Assembly: GCA_023432225.1 (NCBI GenBank)
Contig: JAEYUW010000030.1
Location: 1-64,000 of the forward strand
Direction: 5' to 3'
Source of the DNA: Verrucomicrobiota bacterium
GTDB taxonomy: Bacteria; Verrucomicrobiota; Verrucomicrobiia; Opitutales; Opitutaceae
DNA: 64,000 bases
Both the position numbers and the translations under genes were made by a program. Of this stretch, positions 42,241 through 52,614 are shown in pieces. Numbering within the stretch: position 1 is the first letter of the stretch; each line of letters begins with the position of its first letter. The notes below the pieces were generated by a model, which did no database searches, was not told the origin of the DNA, and saw nothing but the letters and a program-made list of their open reading frames with translations.

Positions 42241-43464
42241 ATGTCCACCTCCAATCTCCTCGTCATCCTCACCGGATCGATCGCCGCCGCGAAGGCGTGC
42301 GAGGTGATCTCGCGGCTCGTGCAGCGTGGGCATCGCGTGCGGTGCGTCGCCACCGAGTCGGCGCTGCGCTTCGTCGGCCCGGCCACGCTCGAGGGCCTCA
42401 CGGGTGCCGTGCCGCTGACAGAGATGTTCGCGCCCGGAACGGCGCTCGAACACATCGAGCTGACGCGCTGGGCGGACGCGGTGCTCGTTTGTCCTGCGAC
42501 AGCCAATACGATCAATCACCTCGCGGCGGGCCTCGCGGACGATTTGCCGGGAGCGTTGTTTCTCGCGCACGACCGCAGGAAGCCGTGGCTCATCGCGCCC
42601 GCGATGAATCCGGCGATGTGGGCGCACCCGGCGACGAAGGCGGCGGTGGAGAAGCTCACCGCGTGGGGCGTGGCATTTGTGCCCGTCGGATTGGGCCGCA
42701 CCGCATGCGGCGAGGTGGGTGAGGGGCGGCTGGCCGAGCCGCCGGCGATCGTCGCCGCGATCGAAGGCGCGGTGGCGCGACCAGAACGACGACTGCGCGT
42801 GTTGATCACGAGTGGTGGCACCGCGGAGCCGATCGACGGTGTGCGCGTGCTGACGAACACGAGCACCGGCGCGACGGGCGCGTTGCTGGCGGAGCATTTC
42901 GTGCGTTGCGGGCATGCGGTGACGCTGCTGCGCGCCCACCGCGCGGAGCGGCCGGAAGTGGCGTGTCGCGAGGAGACGTTTTTCACGTTCGCTGACCTCG
43001 ATGCGGCGCTCACGCGCTTGCTCGCCGCGGAGCCGTTCGACGCGGTGATTCACGCGGCGGCGGTCAGCGACTACGGAGTCGAACTCGTCGACTCCGAGGG
43101 CCGCGTGCGGCCGGCGGGCGCTGGCAAGCTCGACACGGACGCGCCGCCGCTGCTGCGCCTGCGGCCGCATCCGAAGCTGCTCGACACGCTGCGCGAGCGC
43201 GCGGTCGCGCCGCTGCGCGTCGTGGCGTTCAAGCTCACCTGCGGCGCGCAAGGCAGTGAGGCCAGTGCGGCCGTGCGGACGGTTTTTGCGCGTTCGCATG
43301 CCGATGCGGTGGTGCACAATGACCTCACCGCACGCGGTGCGGTCGAGGGGGATTTTCCTGCCTCGCTCCACCTGCCTGGTGGCGTTGTGCGCGCTTGTGC
43401 GACGCGCGGTGAGCTGGCGATGGCGCTTGAGACCTGGCTGGTCAGCGCGGAGGCACTTAAATGA
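42241..43464 (+). CDS. coaBC: Bifunctional phosphopantothenoylcysteine decarboxylase/synthase
   Basis: A 407-residue CoA synthesis enzyme. The N-terminal CoaC flavoprotein domain (about 1-185) has GSIAAAKACEVISRL, the PATANTINHLAAGLADDLPG loop, PAMNPAMW and the redox-active Cys in GRTACGEVGEGRL. The C-terminal CoaB domain (about 186-407) opens LRVLITSGGTAEPIDGVR and carries HAAAVSDY and the FKLTCG nucleotide-site strand. It joins cysteine to phosphopantothenate and then decarboxylates the product. It lies in a five-gene pantothenate/CoA cluster. Confidence 0.97.
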   Translation: MSTSNLLVILTGSIAAAKACEVISRLVQRGHRVRCVATESALRFVGPATLEGLTGAVPLTEMFAPGTALEHIELTRWADAVLVCPATANTINHLAAGLADDLPGALFLAHDRRKPWLIAPAMNPAMWAHPATKAAVEKLTAWGVAFVPVGLGRTACGEVGEGRLAEPPAIVAAIEGAVARPERRLRVLITSGGTAEPIDGVRVLTNTSTGATGALLAEHFVRCGHAVTLLRAHRAERPEVACREETFFTFADLDAALTRLLAAEPFDAVIHAAAVSDYGVELVDSEGRVRPAGAGKLDTDAPPLLRLRPHPKLLDTLRERAVAPLRVVAFKLTCGAQGSEASAAVRTVFARSHADAVVHNDLTARGAVEGDFPASLHLPGGVVRACATRGELAMALETWLVSAEALK

Positions 43465-43491
43465 GTTGTTCCCGCGTGATACCCGATCCGT

Positions 43492-43579
43492 GTCATTCTG
43501 TGCGCAGCGAAGAATCCACGTGTCCGAGCGCGGCAACGCTTTCGCGTGCGGCTGGATTCTTCGCTGCGCGCAGAATGAC
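43492..43579. repeat. Palindromic repeat, TCATTCTG/GCAGCGAAGAATCC type
   Basis: The arms 43492-43518 and 43554-43579 are reverse complements, built on GTCATTCTG and GCAGCGAAGAATCC. It lies in the coaBC to coaX gap. A stretch of AATCC/AAAATC words (43637-43671) follows and supplies the A-rich leader of coaX. Confidence 0.8.
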
Positions 43580-43671
43580 GATGGGCGGAACGTCGTCTTC
43601 GAGTCTCGCGTCGTCTCGCGCCTCGCACCTCCGCCCAATCCAAAATCAAAAATCCGAAATCGAAAATCCCG

Positions 43672-44451
43672 ATGCTCCTCTGTCTTGATGTCGGCAATAC
43701 CCAGATCCACGGCGGCGTCTTTGCCGATGACGTCCTCAAGTGCCAGTTTCGGAAGTCGACGCACCCGCTCGGCTCGTCCGACGAACTCGGCGTGTTCTTT
43801 CTCGCCGTGTTGCGCGAGAACGGTGTCGATCCGGAAGCGGTGACGCAGGTGGCGGTGTGCTCGGTCGTGCCGCCGGCGGCGTATCCGCTGCGCAGCGCGA
43901 GCGTGAAGTATTTTCGCGTGGAGCCGTTCGTGTTGCAGGCGGGCGTGAAGACGGGACTCAAGATTCGTTACCGCAATCCGGCGGAAGTCGGAGCCGATCG
44001 CGTGGCGAACGCGATCGCGGCGACGCAGCGGCACCCGGGGCGCAATGTCATTGTCGTGGACTGCGGCACGGCGACGACCTTCGACGTGGTGACTGCGGCG
44101 GGCGACTACTTGGGCGGCGCGATCATGCCGGGCGTCGGCTTGTCGGCGGAGATGTTGTCCGCGCGCACCGCGAAGTTGCCCGCGGTCGAAATCAACCGGC
44201 CGGAGTCGGCGTTGGGTCGCACGTCGGTGGAGAGCATCCAGTCGGGACTCTATCACGGGCACGTGGGCGCAGTGCGGAATCTCATCGCGGAACTGACGGT
44301 CGAGGCGCTGGGTGGTGAGCGTCCGCGGGTGGTGGGCACGGGCGGCTTCGCGCGGATGTTTGAAGCCGAGGGCATTTTCGACGAAATCGTGCCGGAGCTC
44401 GTGCTGCTCGGATTGAGGCAGGCCGTCCGGCTCAACGCCGACACGAAATGA
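43672..44451 (+). CDS. coaX: Type III pantothenate kinase
   Basis: A 259-residue kinase that phosphorylates pantothenate, the first step of the universal CoA route. It has the ASKHA-fold motifs LLCLDVGNTQIHGGVF (phosphate 1), NPAEVGADRVANAIAA, VIVVDCGTATTFDVV (phosphate 2) and GGAIMPGVGLSAEML. The start ATG follows an unusual AATC-rich leader. The cluster has coaBC before and panD seven bases after. Confidence 0.97.
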   Translation: MLLCLDVGNTQIHGGVFADDVLKCQFRKSTHPLGSSDELGVFFLAVLRENGVDPEAVTQVAVCSVVPPAAYPLRSASVKYFRVEPFVLQAGVKTGLKIRYRNPAEVGADRVANAIAATQRHPGRNVIVVDCGTATTFDVVTAAGDYLGGAIMPGVGLSAEMLSARTAKLPAVEINRPESALGRTSVESIQSGLYHGHVGAVRNLIAELTVEALGGERPRVVGTGGFARMFEAEGIFDEIVPELVLLGLRQAVRLNADTK

Positions 44452-44458
44452 TTTTTCC

Positions 44459-44809
44459 ATGCGTTTGACTTTGCTGAAATCGAAACTCCACCGTGCGCGC
44501 GTGACCGCGGCCGATTTGAATTACGAAGGCTCGATCGCGATTGCGCCGGAGTTGCGACGGGCGGCGGGCCTGTTGCTGCACGAGCGCGTCGAGATCTACA
44601 ACGTGACCAACGGCCAGCGTTTCGCGACCTACGTGATCGGCGGCACGCAGCGTGGCGAGATCATGGTGAACGGCGCGGCGGCGCGCTTGGTGCAACCGGG
44701 AGACGAGGTGATCATCGCGGCGTATGCCGAGTTCGAGCCCGCAGAGGCCGAGGCGCACGTGCCGACGGTGGTGCTGCTCGACGCGAAGAATCGGCCGAAA
44801 AAAAGGTAG
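44459..44809 (+). CDS. panD: Aspartate 1-decarboxylase
   Basis: A 116-residue pyruvoyl enzyme forming beta-alanine for pantothenate. The processing site Gly24-Ser25 in NYEGSIAI, the N-terminal LLKSKLHRARVT and the later NVTNGQRFATYVI are all intact. The final codons are Lys- and Arg-rich, and the stop codon TAG lies within the first bases of the composite repeat at 44806. It begins seven bases after coaX. Confidence 0.97.
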   Translation: MRLTLLKSKLHRARVTAADLNYEGSIAIAPELRRAAGLLLHERVEIYNVTNGQRFATYVIGGTQRGEIMVNGAAARLVQPGDEVIIAAYAEFEPAEAEAHVPTVVLLDAKNRPKKR

Positions 44810-44910
44810 GACCGGTCTGTGACCGGCCCAAAGTGACGACGAGTGCGGGAAATTTGTCGCAAGCGTCAATCGCACCCTGGATCGAAGGACCGGTCGCAGA
44901 CCGGCCCTAC
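44806..44910. repeat. Composite GTAGG/CCTAC repeat element, copy 2
   Basis: 105 bases with the same two-hairpin design as 39006-39114: GTAGG, ACCGGTC..GACCGGC, the linker ACGACGAGTGCGGGA, GACCGGTC..GACCGGCC and CCTAC. Its first bases overlap the panD stop codon, so the stop is provided by, or tolerated within, the element. Confidence 0.82.
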
Positions 44911-45038
44911 CGCAGAATGTCACGCGCTGCGACGCACCGGCGGCACGTTGTGGCACAGCGGTCGCGCCGCGCGGGTGGCATTTCATTCGGGAGCGGTTAT
45001 CTTTCCGTTGGAACACCACCTGCGAAGGAGAAACCACC

Positions 45039-47624
<2,586 letters not shown>

Positions 47625-47689
47625 CCGTCAGGCGTCGGACGGATCTCGCGCTGGCATCGTTTACGGATCGCTGGGCTTCCCAGAGGGAA

Positions 47690-48361
47690 TCACGCGCACT
47701 TGCAAGAGCGGCGCGGAATGGCGCTGATTACGTGGCCGCGACGGTCGAACTCGAAGCGGCAACAGCGGTCGAGCATCTCGCGTAGCAGCAGGCGCGCACG
47801 GCGCACGCGGCTCTTGGTCGCGGTGAGCGTGAGACCCAGCGATGCCGCCAGCGTGGCGAGCGGTTCACCCTGAAACTCGTGGCGGATCAGCGGCTCGCGG
47901 TAGAGCGGCGGCAACTCGCCGAGAAACCGGCGCAGGGCGGGTGTGAGGTCGACGGCGTCGCGGCCGGCGGGATCGGCGGCGAGTGCGTCGGCTTCCAGCG
48001 GCGCGTGGGACCGACGCGCGCGGTAGTGGTCGATCACGGCGTTGCGCGCGATGCGGTAAACCCAGCCTTGCAGCTTCGCCGGCTCGCGGAGTTCCGGCAG
48101 CCGGCGGTGGATGCGCACGAATACTTCCTGGAGCAGATCGTCGGCGTCCGCGTCGGAGGCGGTGCGCGAACACAGAAAGCCCCACAGCGGGTCCGCGAAC
48201 TCGCGCCAGAGCTCCGCGACCGCGTGATCGCGGGCGAGCGTGGCCGTGGCAACGTCGACGTCGGCGCGTTCCGCCCGCGCGCGCGTGGGCGCGGGGCGGC
48301 CGGTTTCCGTCGGCGAGTGGTCAAGCAACACGCGACTCACAGCCGTGTTCAGTTGCAGCAT
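47690..48361 (-). CDS. SigZ-like ECF sigma factor with cysteine-rich tail
   Basis: A 223-residue sigma-70-family protein. Region 2 has LWREFADPLWGFLCSRT and DADDLLQEVFVRIHRRLP. Region 4 has LRRFLGELPPLYREPLIRHEFQ and LAASLGLTLTATKSRVRRAR. The tail after DRCCRFEFDRRGHVISAIP ends in CKC, giving four cysteines, as in SigZ-type proteins of this general class. It starts inside the last codons of arsM (48349-48361 overlap), so it belongs to the arsenic operon. Cysteine binding of As(III) as a regulatory input is a possibility, not shown. Confidence 0.83.
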   Translation of the reverse strand: MLQLNTAVSRVLLDHSPTETGRPAPTRARAERADVDVATATLARDHAVAELWREFADPLWGFLCSRTASDADADDLLQEVFVRIHRRLPELREPAKLQGWVYRIARNAVIDHYRARRSHAPLEADALAADPAGRDAVDLTPALRRFLGELPPLYREPLIRHEFQGEPLATLAASLGLTLTATKSRVRRARLLLREMLDRCCRFEFDRRGHVISAIPRRSCKCA

Positions 48362-49194
48362 GTCGGCGCGCAGCAGGCGGCGCCGGGCTTGACGGCGGTC
48401 ACCTCGGCGGCGAACACCTTCGACTCGAAGCCGCGCTTGGCTTCCCAGCTCGTGATCACTTCGTCGCTGTTTCCTTTCGCGCGGATCGCGATCTGTTCGA
48501 AGCCGGCCTGCGTCAGAATCTCGACGAGTTCGGTGTGCAGCGTGGCGCCGGCGAGGCAGCCGCTGTGGAGCGCGAGGTCGCGTTTCACCTCGGTGGACAA
48601 TTCTTCGCGCGCGACGACATCCGACACGGCGAGCCGGCCGCCGGGACGGAGGACGCGGAAGGCTTCGCGATACACCGGGCGTTTGTCGGGGCAGAGATTG
48701 ATCACGCAGTTGGAGATGATGACGTCCACCGAGGAGTCGGCCACGGGGAGGGCCTCGATTTCGCCGAGGCGAAATTCGACATTGGCGTAGGCGCTTTTGC
48801 GCGCGTTGGCGCGGGCTTTGGCGACCATCTCGGGCGTCATGTCCACGCCGATGACGCGGCCGCACGGGCCGACGGCGCGTGCGGCGAGAAAGGCGTCGAA
48901 GCCGGCGCCCGCACCGAGGTCGAGCACGGTTTGCCCCGGCTGCAGGGAAGCGAGTGCGACGGGATTGCCGCAGCCGAGCCCGAGGTTCGCACCGGCGGGA
49001 ATTCCGGCGAGGTCTTCGCTCGAGTAGCCGAGCGTCCTGGCTTGCGCGTCGTGGTCGCAGCAAGCGCTCGGGGCGCTCGGCGAGCAGCAGGCGGAGCTGG
49101 CGGCGGTGTCGGTTCCCGTTTGGCTGGCGATCGCGCTGTAACGGCGGCGAACTTCCTCACGGAGGGTTTCGGAGTCTGGCAGTGTTTCGTTCAT
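48349..49194 (-). CDS. arsM: Arsenite S-adenosylmethionine methyltransferase
   Basis: A 281-residue enzyme methylating As(III) toward volatile species. It has a Cys-rich N-terminal insert (ACCSPSAPSACC), the YSSEDLAGIPAGANLGLGCGNP signature, SAM motif VLDLGAGAGFDAFLAA, and the conserved cysteines in ISNCVINLCPDK and HSGCLAGA. It ends with two CC pairs. It lies downstream of the arsenite transporter and shares its 3' end with the sigma-factor gene. Confidence 0.96.
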   Translation of the reverse strand: MNETLPDSETLREEVRRRYSAIASQTGTDTAASSACCSPSAPSACCDHDAQARTLGYSSEDLAGIPAGANLGLGCGNPVALASLQPGQTVLDLGAGAGFDAFLAARAVGPCGRVIGVDMTPEMVAKARANARKSAYANVEFRLGEIEALPVADSSVDVIISNCVINLCPDKRPVYREAFRVLRPGGRLAVSDVVAREELSTEVKRDLALHSGCLAGATLHTELVEILTQAGFEQIAIRAKGNSDEVITSWEAKRGFESKVFAAEVTAVKPGAACCAPTCCN

Positions 49195-49270
49195 ACGCCC
49201 CTACAGACGAAGCGATCGGGATTTGGACGCAGGATTTCGGTGGAAATTTTTCGCGCCGCGGCCGAGCGCG

Positions 49271-50329
49271 CTAGGACGCGGCGCCGGAATAGAAGCGCCG
49301 TTTGAACCAGAACGCGACGTGCACGAGGCCGATGAGCGCGGGGACTTCGATCAAGGGGCCGACCACGGCGGCGAACGCCACGCCGGACTTCAGGCCGAAG
49401 ACGGCGATTGCGACGGCGATGGCCAACTCGAAGTTGTTGCCCGCCGAGGTGAACGCGAGCGAGGCGGACCGCGGGTAATCCGCGCCGAGACGCTGCGCCA
49501 TGACAAAGCTGACGAAGAACATCGCGACAAAGTAGAGGCCCAGCGGCAGCGCGATGCGCAGCACGTCGATCGGCAAGCGGACGATCGCGTCGCCCTTGAA
49601 CGCGAACATGACGACAATGGTGAACAGCAGCGCGCCGAGCGTGAGCGGCGAGATGCGCGGGATGAACTTCGTTTCATACCATGCCTCGCCCTTGAGCGGG
49701 ATGAAGATGGCGCGGCTGAGGACGCCCGCGGCGAACGGGATGCCGAGGTAGATCATCACGCTCCAGAAAATATCGCTCATCGCGACGTGCACGATGGTGC
49801 CTTGGAGGCCGAACCAAGGTGGCAGCACGGTGATGAACAGCCAGGCGTAGACGCTGTAGAAGAGGATTTGCGCGACGCTGTTGAGCGCCACGAGACCGGC
49901 GGCGAATTCGCGGCTGCCGTGGGCGAGCTCGTTCCAGACGAGCACCATCGCGATGCAGCGCGCGATGCCGACCAGGATCAGGCCAACCATGTAGTCCGGG
50001 TGATCGCGCAACAGCAGGACCGCGAGGAGGAACATGAGCACGGGGCCGACGATCCAGTTCTGGATCAGCGAGAGCGTCAGGATGCGGGGATTCGAAAACA
50101 CTTTCGGCAGCTGTCCATAGCGCACCTTCGCGAGCGGCGGATACATCATCAGGATGAGGCCGATGGCGATGGGCAGGTTGGTCGTGCCGACGGTGAGCGG
50201 CGCGAAGAACGCCTCGGGATCGGTCAGGACGAAGTGTCCGAGGGCGACACCGAGGCCCATCGCGGCGAAGATCCAGACCGTGAGGTAGCGGTCGAGGAAG
50301 GAGAGGTTTTTGACGACGGATTCGGACAT
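49271..50329 (-). CDS. acr3: Arsenite efflux transporter, ACR3 family
   Basis: A 352-residue inner-membrane carrier with ten predicted helices that expels arsenite. The ACR3 marks LSFLDRYLTVWIFAAMGLGVALG, NWIVGPVLMF, the key Cys in GIARCIAMVLVWNELAHG, and SAGNNFELAIAVAI are present. The divergent ArsB (NhaD-like) family does not share them. It lies between arsC and arsM in the ars operon. A 204-base repeat-rich gap separates it from arsC. Confidence 0.96.
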   Translation of the reverse strand: MSESVVKNLSFLDRYLTVWIFAAMGLGVALGHFVLTDPEAFFAPLTVGTTNLPIAIGLILMMYPPLAKVRYGQLPKVFSNPRILTLSLIQNWIVGPVLMFLLAVLLLRDHPDYMVGLILVGIARCIAMVLVWNELAHGSREFAAGLVALNSVAQILFYSVYAWLFITVLPPWFGLQGTIVHVAMSDIFWSVMIYLGIPFAAGVLSRAIFIPLKGEAWYETKFIPRISPLTLGALLFTIVVMFAFKGDAIVRLPIDVLRIALPLGLYFVAMFFVSFVMAQRLGADYPRSASLAFTSAGNNFELAIAVAIAVFGLKSGVAFAAVVGPLIEVPALIGLVHVAFWFKRRFYSGAAS

Positions 50330-50388
50330 GGGAGTCGCGATGGAGAAGGGAGGAGCGAGCGAGTTGACTCGCTCATTTCGCGCGCTCT

Positions 50389-50502
50389 CTACCCTGCCGA
50401 CACACCCCGGCGCTCCGCGCCACCCCTCTCAAGAGGGGATATTTCGCGGCGTTGATTCCCTCTGGAGAGAGGTTCCGGCCAGCGCGGGGTGTGTCGAGGT
50501 AG
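50389..50502. repeat. Palindromic element with CGACACACCCCG ends
   Basis: The outer inverted pair is CTACC/GGTAG, then CGACACACCCCG/CGGGGTGTGTCG, with an inner CCCCTCTCAAGAGGGG hairpin. It is about 114 bases long and sits inside the ars operon between arsC and acr3. It overlaps no gene. Confidence 0.75.
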
Positions 50503-50533
50503 CCACGCACGCGTTCGAGGTGAAACATGCAGG

Positions 50534-50986
50534 TTAAGAGCGCCGGGCTTTCAGTTGGTCGCGCCGGCCCTCGGCGTAGGCGGTGAACGTGCGGCGAATC
50601 TCGTTTCGCACGCGGCGGAAAACGGCGAGCTTCTCCTCCTCGGTGCCTTCGGCGTGCGCGGGATCTTCGAACGGCCAGTGGTGGCGATTCACTTGGCCGG
50701 GAAACACGGGGCAGGCCTGATCGGCGTGGCCGCAAACGGTGACCACGGTCTCCACCGGGCGCGCCATGAAATCGGTCATGGGCTTCGAGGTGTGGCCGGA
50801 AATATCGATCTGGATTTCCTGCATCACACGAATCGCGAGCGGATGCACGTAGCCCGCGGGTTTCGAGCCGGCGCTGACGACGTCGAGGATGTCGCCCGCC
50901 ACGGCGCGCAGGATGCCTTCGGCGAGATGGCTGCGGCAGGAGTTGCCGGTGCAGAGAATGAGAACGGTCGGTTTGGAGTCGGGCAT
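50534..50986 (-). CDS. arsC: Arsenate reductase, thioredoxin-coupled type
   Basis: A 150-residue low-molecular-weight-phosphatase-fold enzyme reducing As(V) to As(III). The catalytic loop CTGNSCRSHLAEG and the redox pair in VCGHADQACP (C-x6-C) place it in the thioredoxin-linked group. A GTG three codons upstream overlaps the arsR stop and is the alternative start. It follows arsR directly. Confidence 0.95.
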   Translation of the reverse strand: MPDSKPTVLILCTGNSCRSHLAEGILRAVAGDILDVVSAGSKPAGYVHPLAIRVMQEIQIDISGHTSKPMTDFMARPVETVVTVCGHADQACPVFPGQVNRHHWPFEDPAHAEGTEEEKLAVFRRVRNEIRRTFTAYAEGRRDQLKARRS

Positions 50987-50991
50987 GGGAG

Positions 50992-51342
50992 TCACTTGTC
51001 GGAGCAGCCGCAGGGCTCCACTTCGGGAGCGAGCTTCTTGAGGCGGGCGAGGTCCTGGCGGAAAACGGTCTCGTTGGCGGCACAGTCCTGCAGGCAGGCG
51101 AGATTGGCGGCGAGTTCGTGCGACGGCTCAGTCGGCAAAGAATAGACGACCCAGTTGCCGCGTCGCTCGGATTCCACGAGGCCACGCTCGCGCAGATAGG
51201 CGAGGTGCTTGGAGATTTTCACCTGCGGTTCGCGCAGGACCGACTGGAAGTGGCAGACGCAGAGCGGACCTTGGGCGAGCAGGTGGAGGAGGCGCAGCCG
51301 CGTGCGGTCGCAGAGGCATTGGTAGATTCGAATCAACTCCAT
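50992..51342 (-). CDS. arsR: Arsenic-responsive repressor ArsR
   Basis: A 116-residue winged-helix repressor. The metal-binding site on helix 3 is the CVC motif in GPLCVCHFQSVL, and the recognition helix is in QVKISKHLAYLRERGLV. A C-terminal PCGCSDK adds two cysteines. It is the first gene of the ars operon. A strongly symmetric sequence lies 25 bases upstream of its ATG. Confidence 0.95.
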   Translation of the reverse strand: MELIRIYQCLCDRTRLRLLHLLAQGPLCVCHFQSVLREPQVKISKHLAYLRERGLVESERRGNWVVYSLPTEPSHELAANLACLQDCAANETVFRQDLARLKKLAPEVEPCGCSDK

Positions 51343-51366
51343 GCCGCATTCGCATACCTAAATAGG

Positions 51367-51388
51367 AATATGCCGCAAGCGGAATATT
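51367..51388. promoter_or_regulatory. Candidate ArsR operator
   Basis: AATAT-g-CCGC-aa-GCGG-a-ATATT, a 22-base dyad symmetric except for the two centre bases and one base per arm. It lies 25 bases upstream of the arsR start. A second small dyad CCTA-AA-TAGG (51357-51366) sits closer to the gene. Symmetry is seen directly; ArsR binding is inferred. Confidence 0.55.
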
Positions 51389-51462
51389 GGCGGTGCGCTT
51401 GGCCGTGCCGCGAGCCGACTGGACGTTTGCTCCCTCGAAAGGCGTCGCTACGATCTCAGGCC

Positions 51463-52566
51463 ATGAAAAGCCATCGGAAGTTTGGCGGCATGTGGGCGAT
51501 GCTGGTCGGAGCCGTAGCGGCGGGATGGGGAAGTGAGCCGTTCTACGTCGGGGCGGATTTGTCGGCGCTGCCGATTTACGAGCAGCGCGGGGCGAGGTTC
51601 GCGAAGGACGATCGCGCGGGCGATGCGCTCGCGCTCTTTCGCGCCGAAGGGATGAACGGCGTGCGCTTGCGGCTCTTCGTGCATCCGAAACCGGAGGGCA
51701 TCGTCGACAACTCGCTTGATTACACGGTGGCGCTCGCGCGGCGCGTGAAGGCGGCGGGGGCCGCGTTCATGCTCGACCTGCACTATTCGGACACGTGGGC
51801 GGATCCGCAGAAGCAATTCAAGCCGGCGGCGTGGGAGAAACTGCCCTTCGATGAACTCGTGGCGACGGTCGGCGCCTACACGCGCGACGTGCTGGCGCGG
51901 TTTGAGCGCGAGGGGCTGCGGCCGGAGTTCGTGCAGATCGGCAACGAGATCACGAACGGCACGCTGTGGCCGGATGGACAGGTGAAGTTCGGCGCGCCGC
52001 CCGAGGAAGACGCGGCGGCGTGGGCGCGACTCGCGCGATTGCTGCGAGCGGGCATCGAGGCGGTGCCGCGCGGAGCAGGGCAGCCGAAAATCATCCTGCA
52101 CATCGAGAGCGGCGGGAATCTCGAGAAATCGCTCTGGTGGTTCCGGCACGCGCGCGCGGCCGGCTTGGATTACGACATCATCGGCCTGAGCTATTATCCG
52201 GACTGGCACGGCGCGTTGCCGAATTATCGGCGCACGCTCGCGGCGCTGGCCGAGGAGTTTCGCCAGCCGATCATGGTCGTGGAGGCCGGTTATCCGTGGA
52301 AGACGGCGAAGAAGTGGACCGAGAAGGCTAACATGGATTGGCCGCTCACGCCGGCAGGGCAGGCGGAGTTTTTGCGCGACGTCGTGCAGGCCGTGCGCGA
52401 GATCCCGCACGGGCTTGGTCGCGGCGTGTGGTATTGGCATCCGGAGTCGATTCAGCTTCCGGGGCGCTATGCGTGGGAAGGCGGCACGTGCGCGCTTTTC
52501 GATGAGCGCGGCGAGATGCTGCCGGGGGCGACGGCGCTTTTTGGCGCGGCCGGCAAGTGCCCCTAG
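51463..52566 (+). CDS. Secreted endo-beta-1,4-galactanase, GH53
   Basis: A 367-residue enzyme cleaving the galactan side chains of pectin. A signal peptide (about 1-23) leads into FYVGADLSALPIYEQRGARF, the usual GH53 opening. The acid/base Glu is in FVQIGNEITNGTLWPDG and the nucleophile Glu in MVVEAGYPW. GLSYYPDWHG is another family stretch. I chose the ATG at 51463, with an AGG upstream, giving a clean signal peptide. It is divergent from arsR and not part of an evident sugar locus. Confidence 0.93.
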   Translation: MKSHRKFGGMWAMLVGAVAAGWGSEPFYVGADLSALPIYEQRGARFAKDDRAGDALALFRAEGMNGVRLRLFVHPKPEGIVDNSLDYTVALARRVKAAGAAFMLDLHYSDTWADPQKQFKPAAWEKLPFDELVATVGAYTRDVLARFEREGLRPEFVQIGNEITNGTLWPDGQVKFGAPPEEDAAAWARLARLLRAGIEAVPRGAGQPKIILHIESGGNLEKSLWWFRHARAAGLDYDIIGLSYYPDWHGALPNYRRTLAALAEEFRQPIMVVEAGYPWKTAKKWTEKANMDWPLTPAGQAEFLRDVVQAVREIPHGLGRGVWYWHPESIQLPGRYAWEGGTCALFDERGEMLPGATALFGAAGKCP

Positions 52567-52614
52567 ACTCACGCGGCGTGGCGCGCGCGGAAGTGCCGGA
52601 TTGAAATCGCCGGC

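Noticed and set aside
49223..50455. Plus-strand open frame rich in His, Asp, Glu and Arg opposite acr3
   Set aside because: Antisense shadow of the transporter; composition is typical of complement reading of hydrophobic GC-rich codons.
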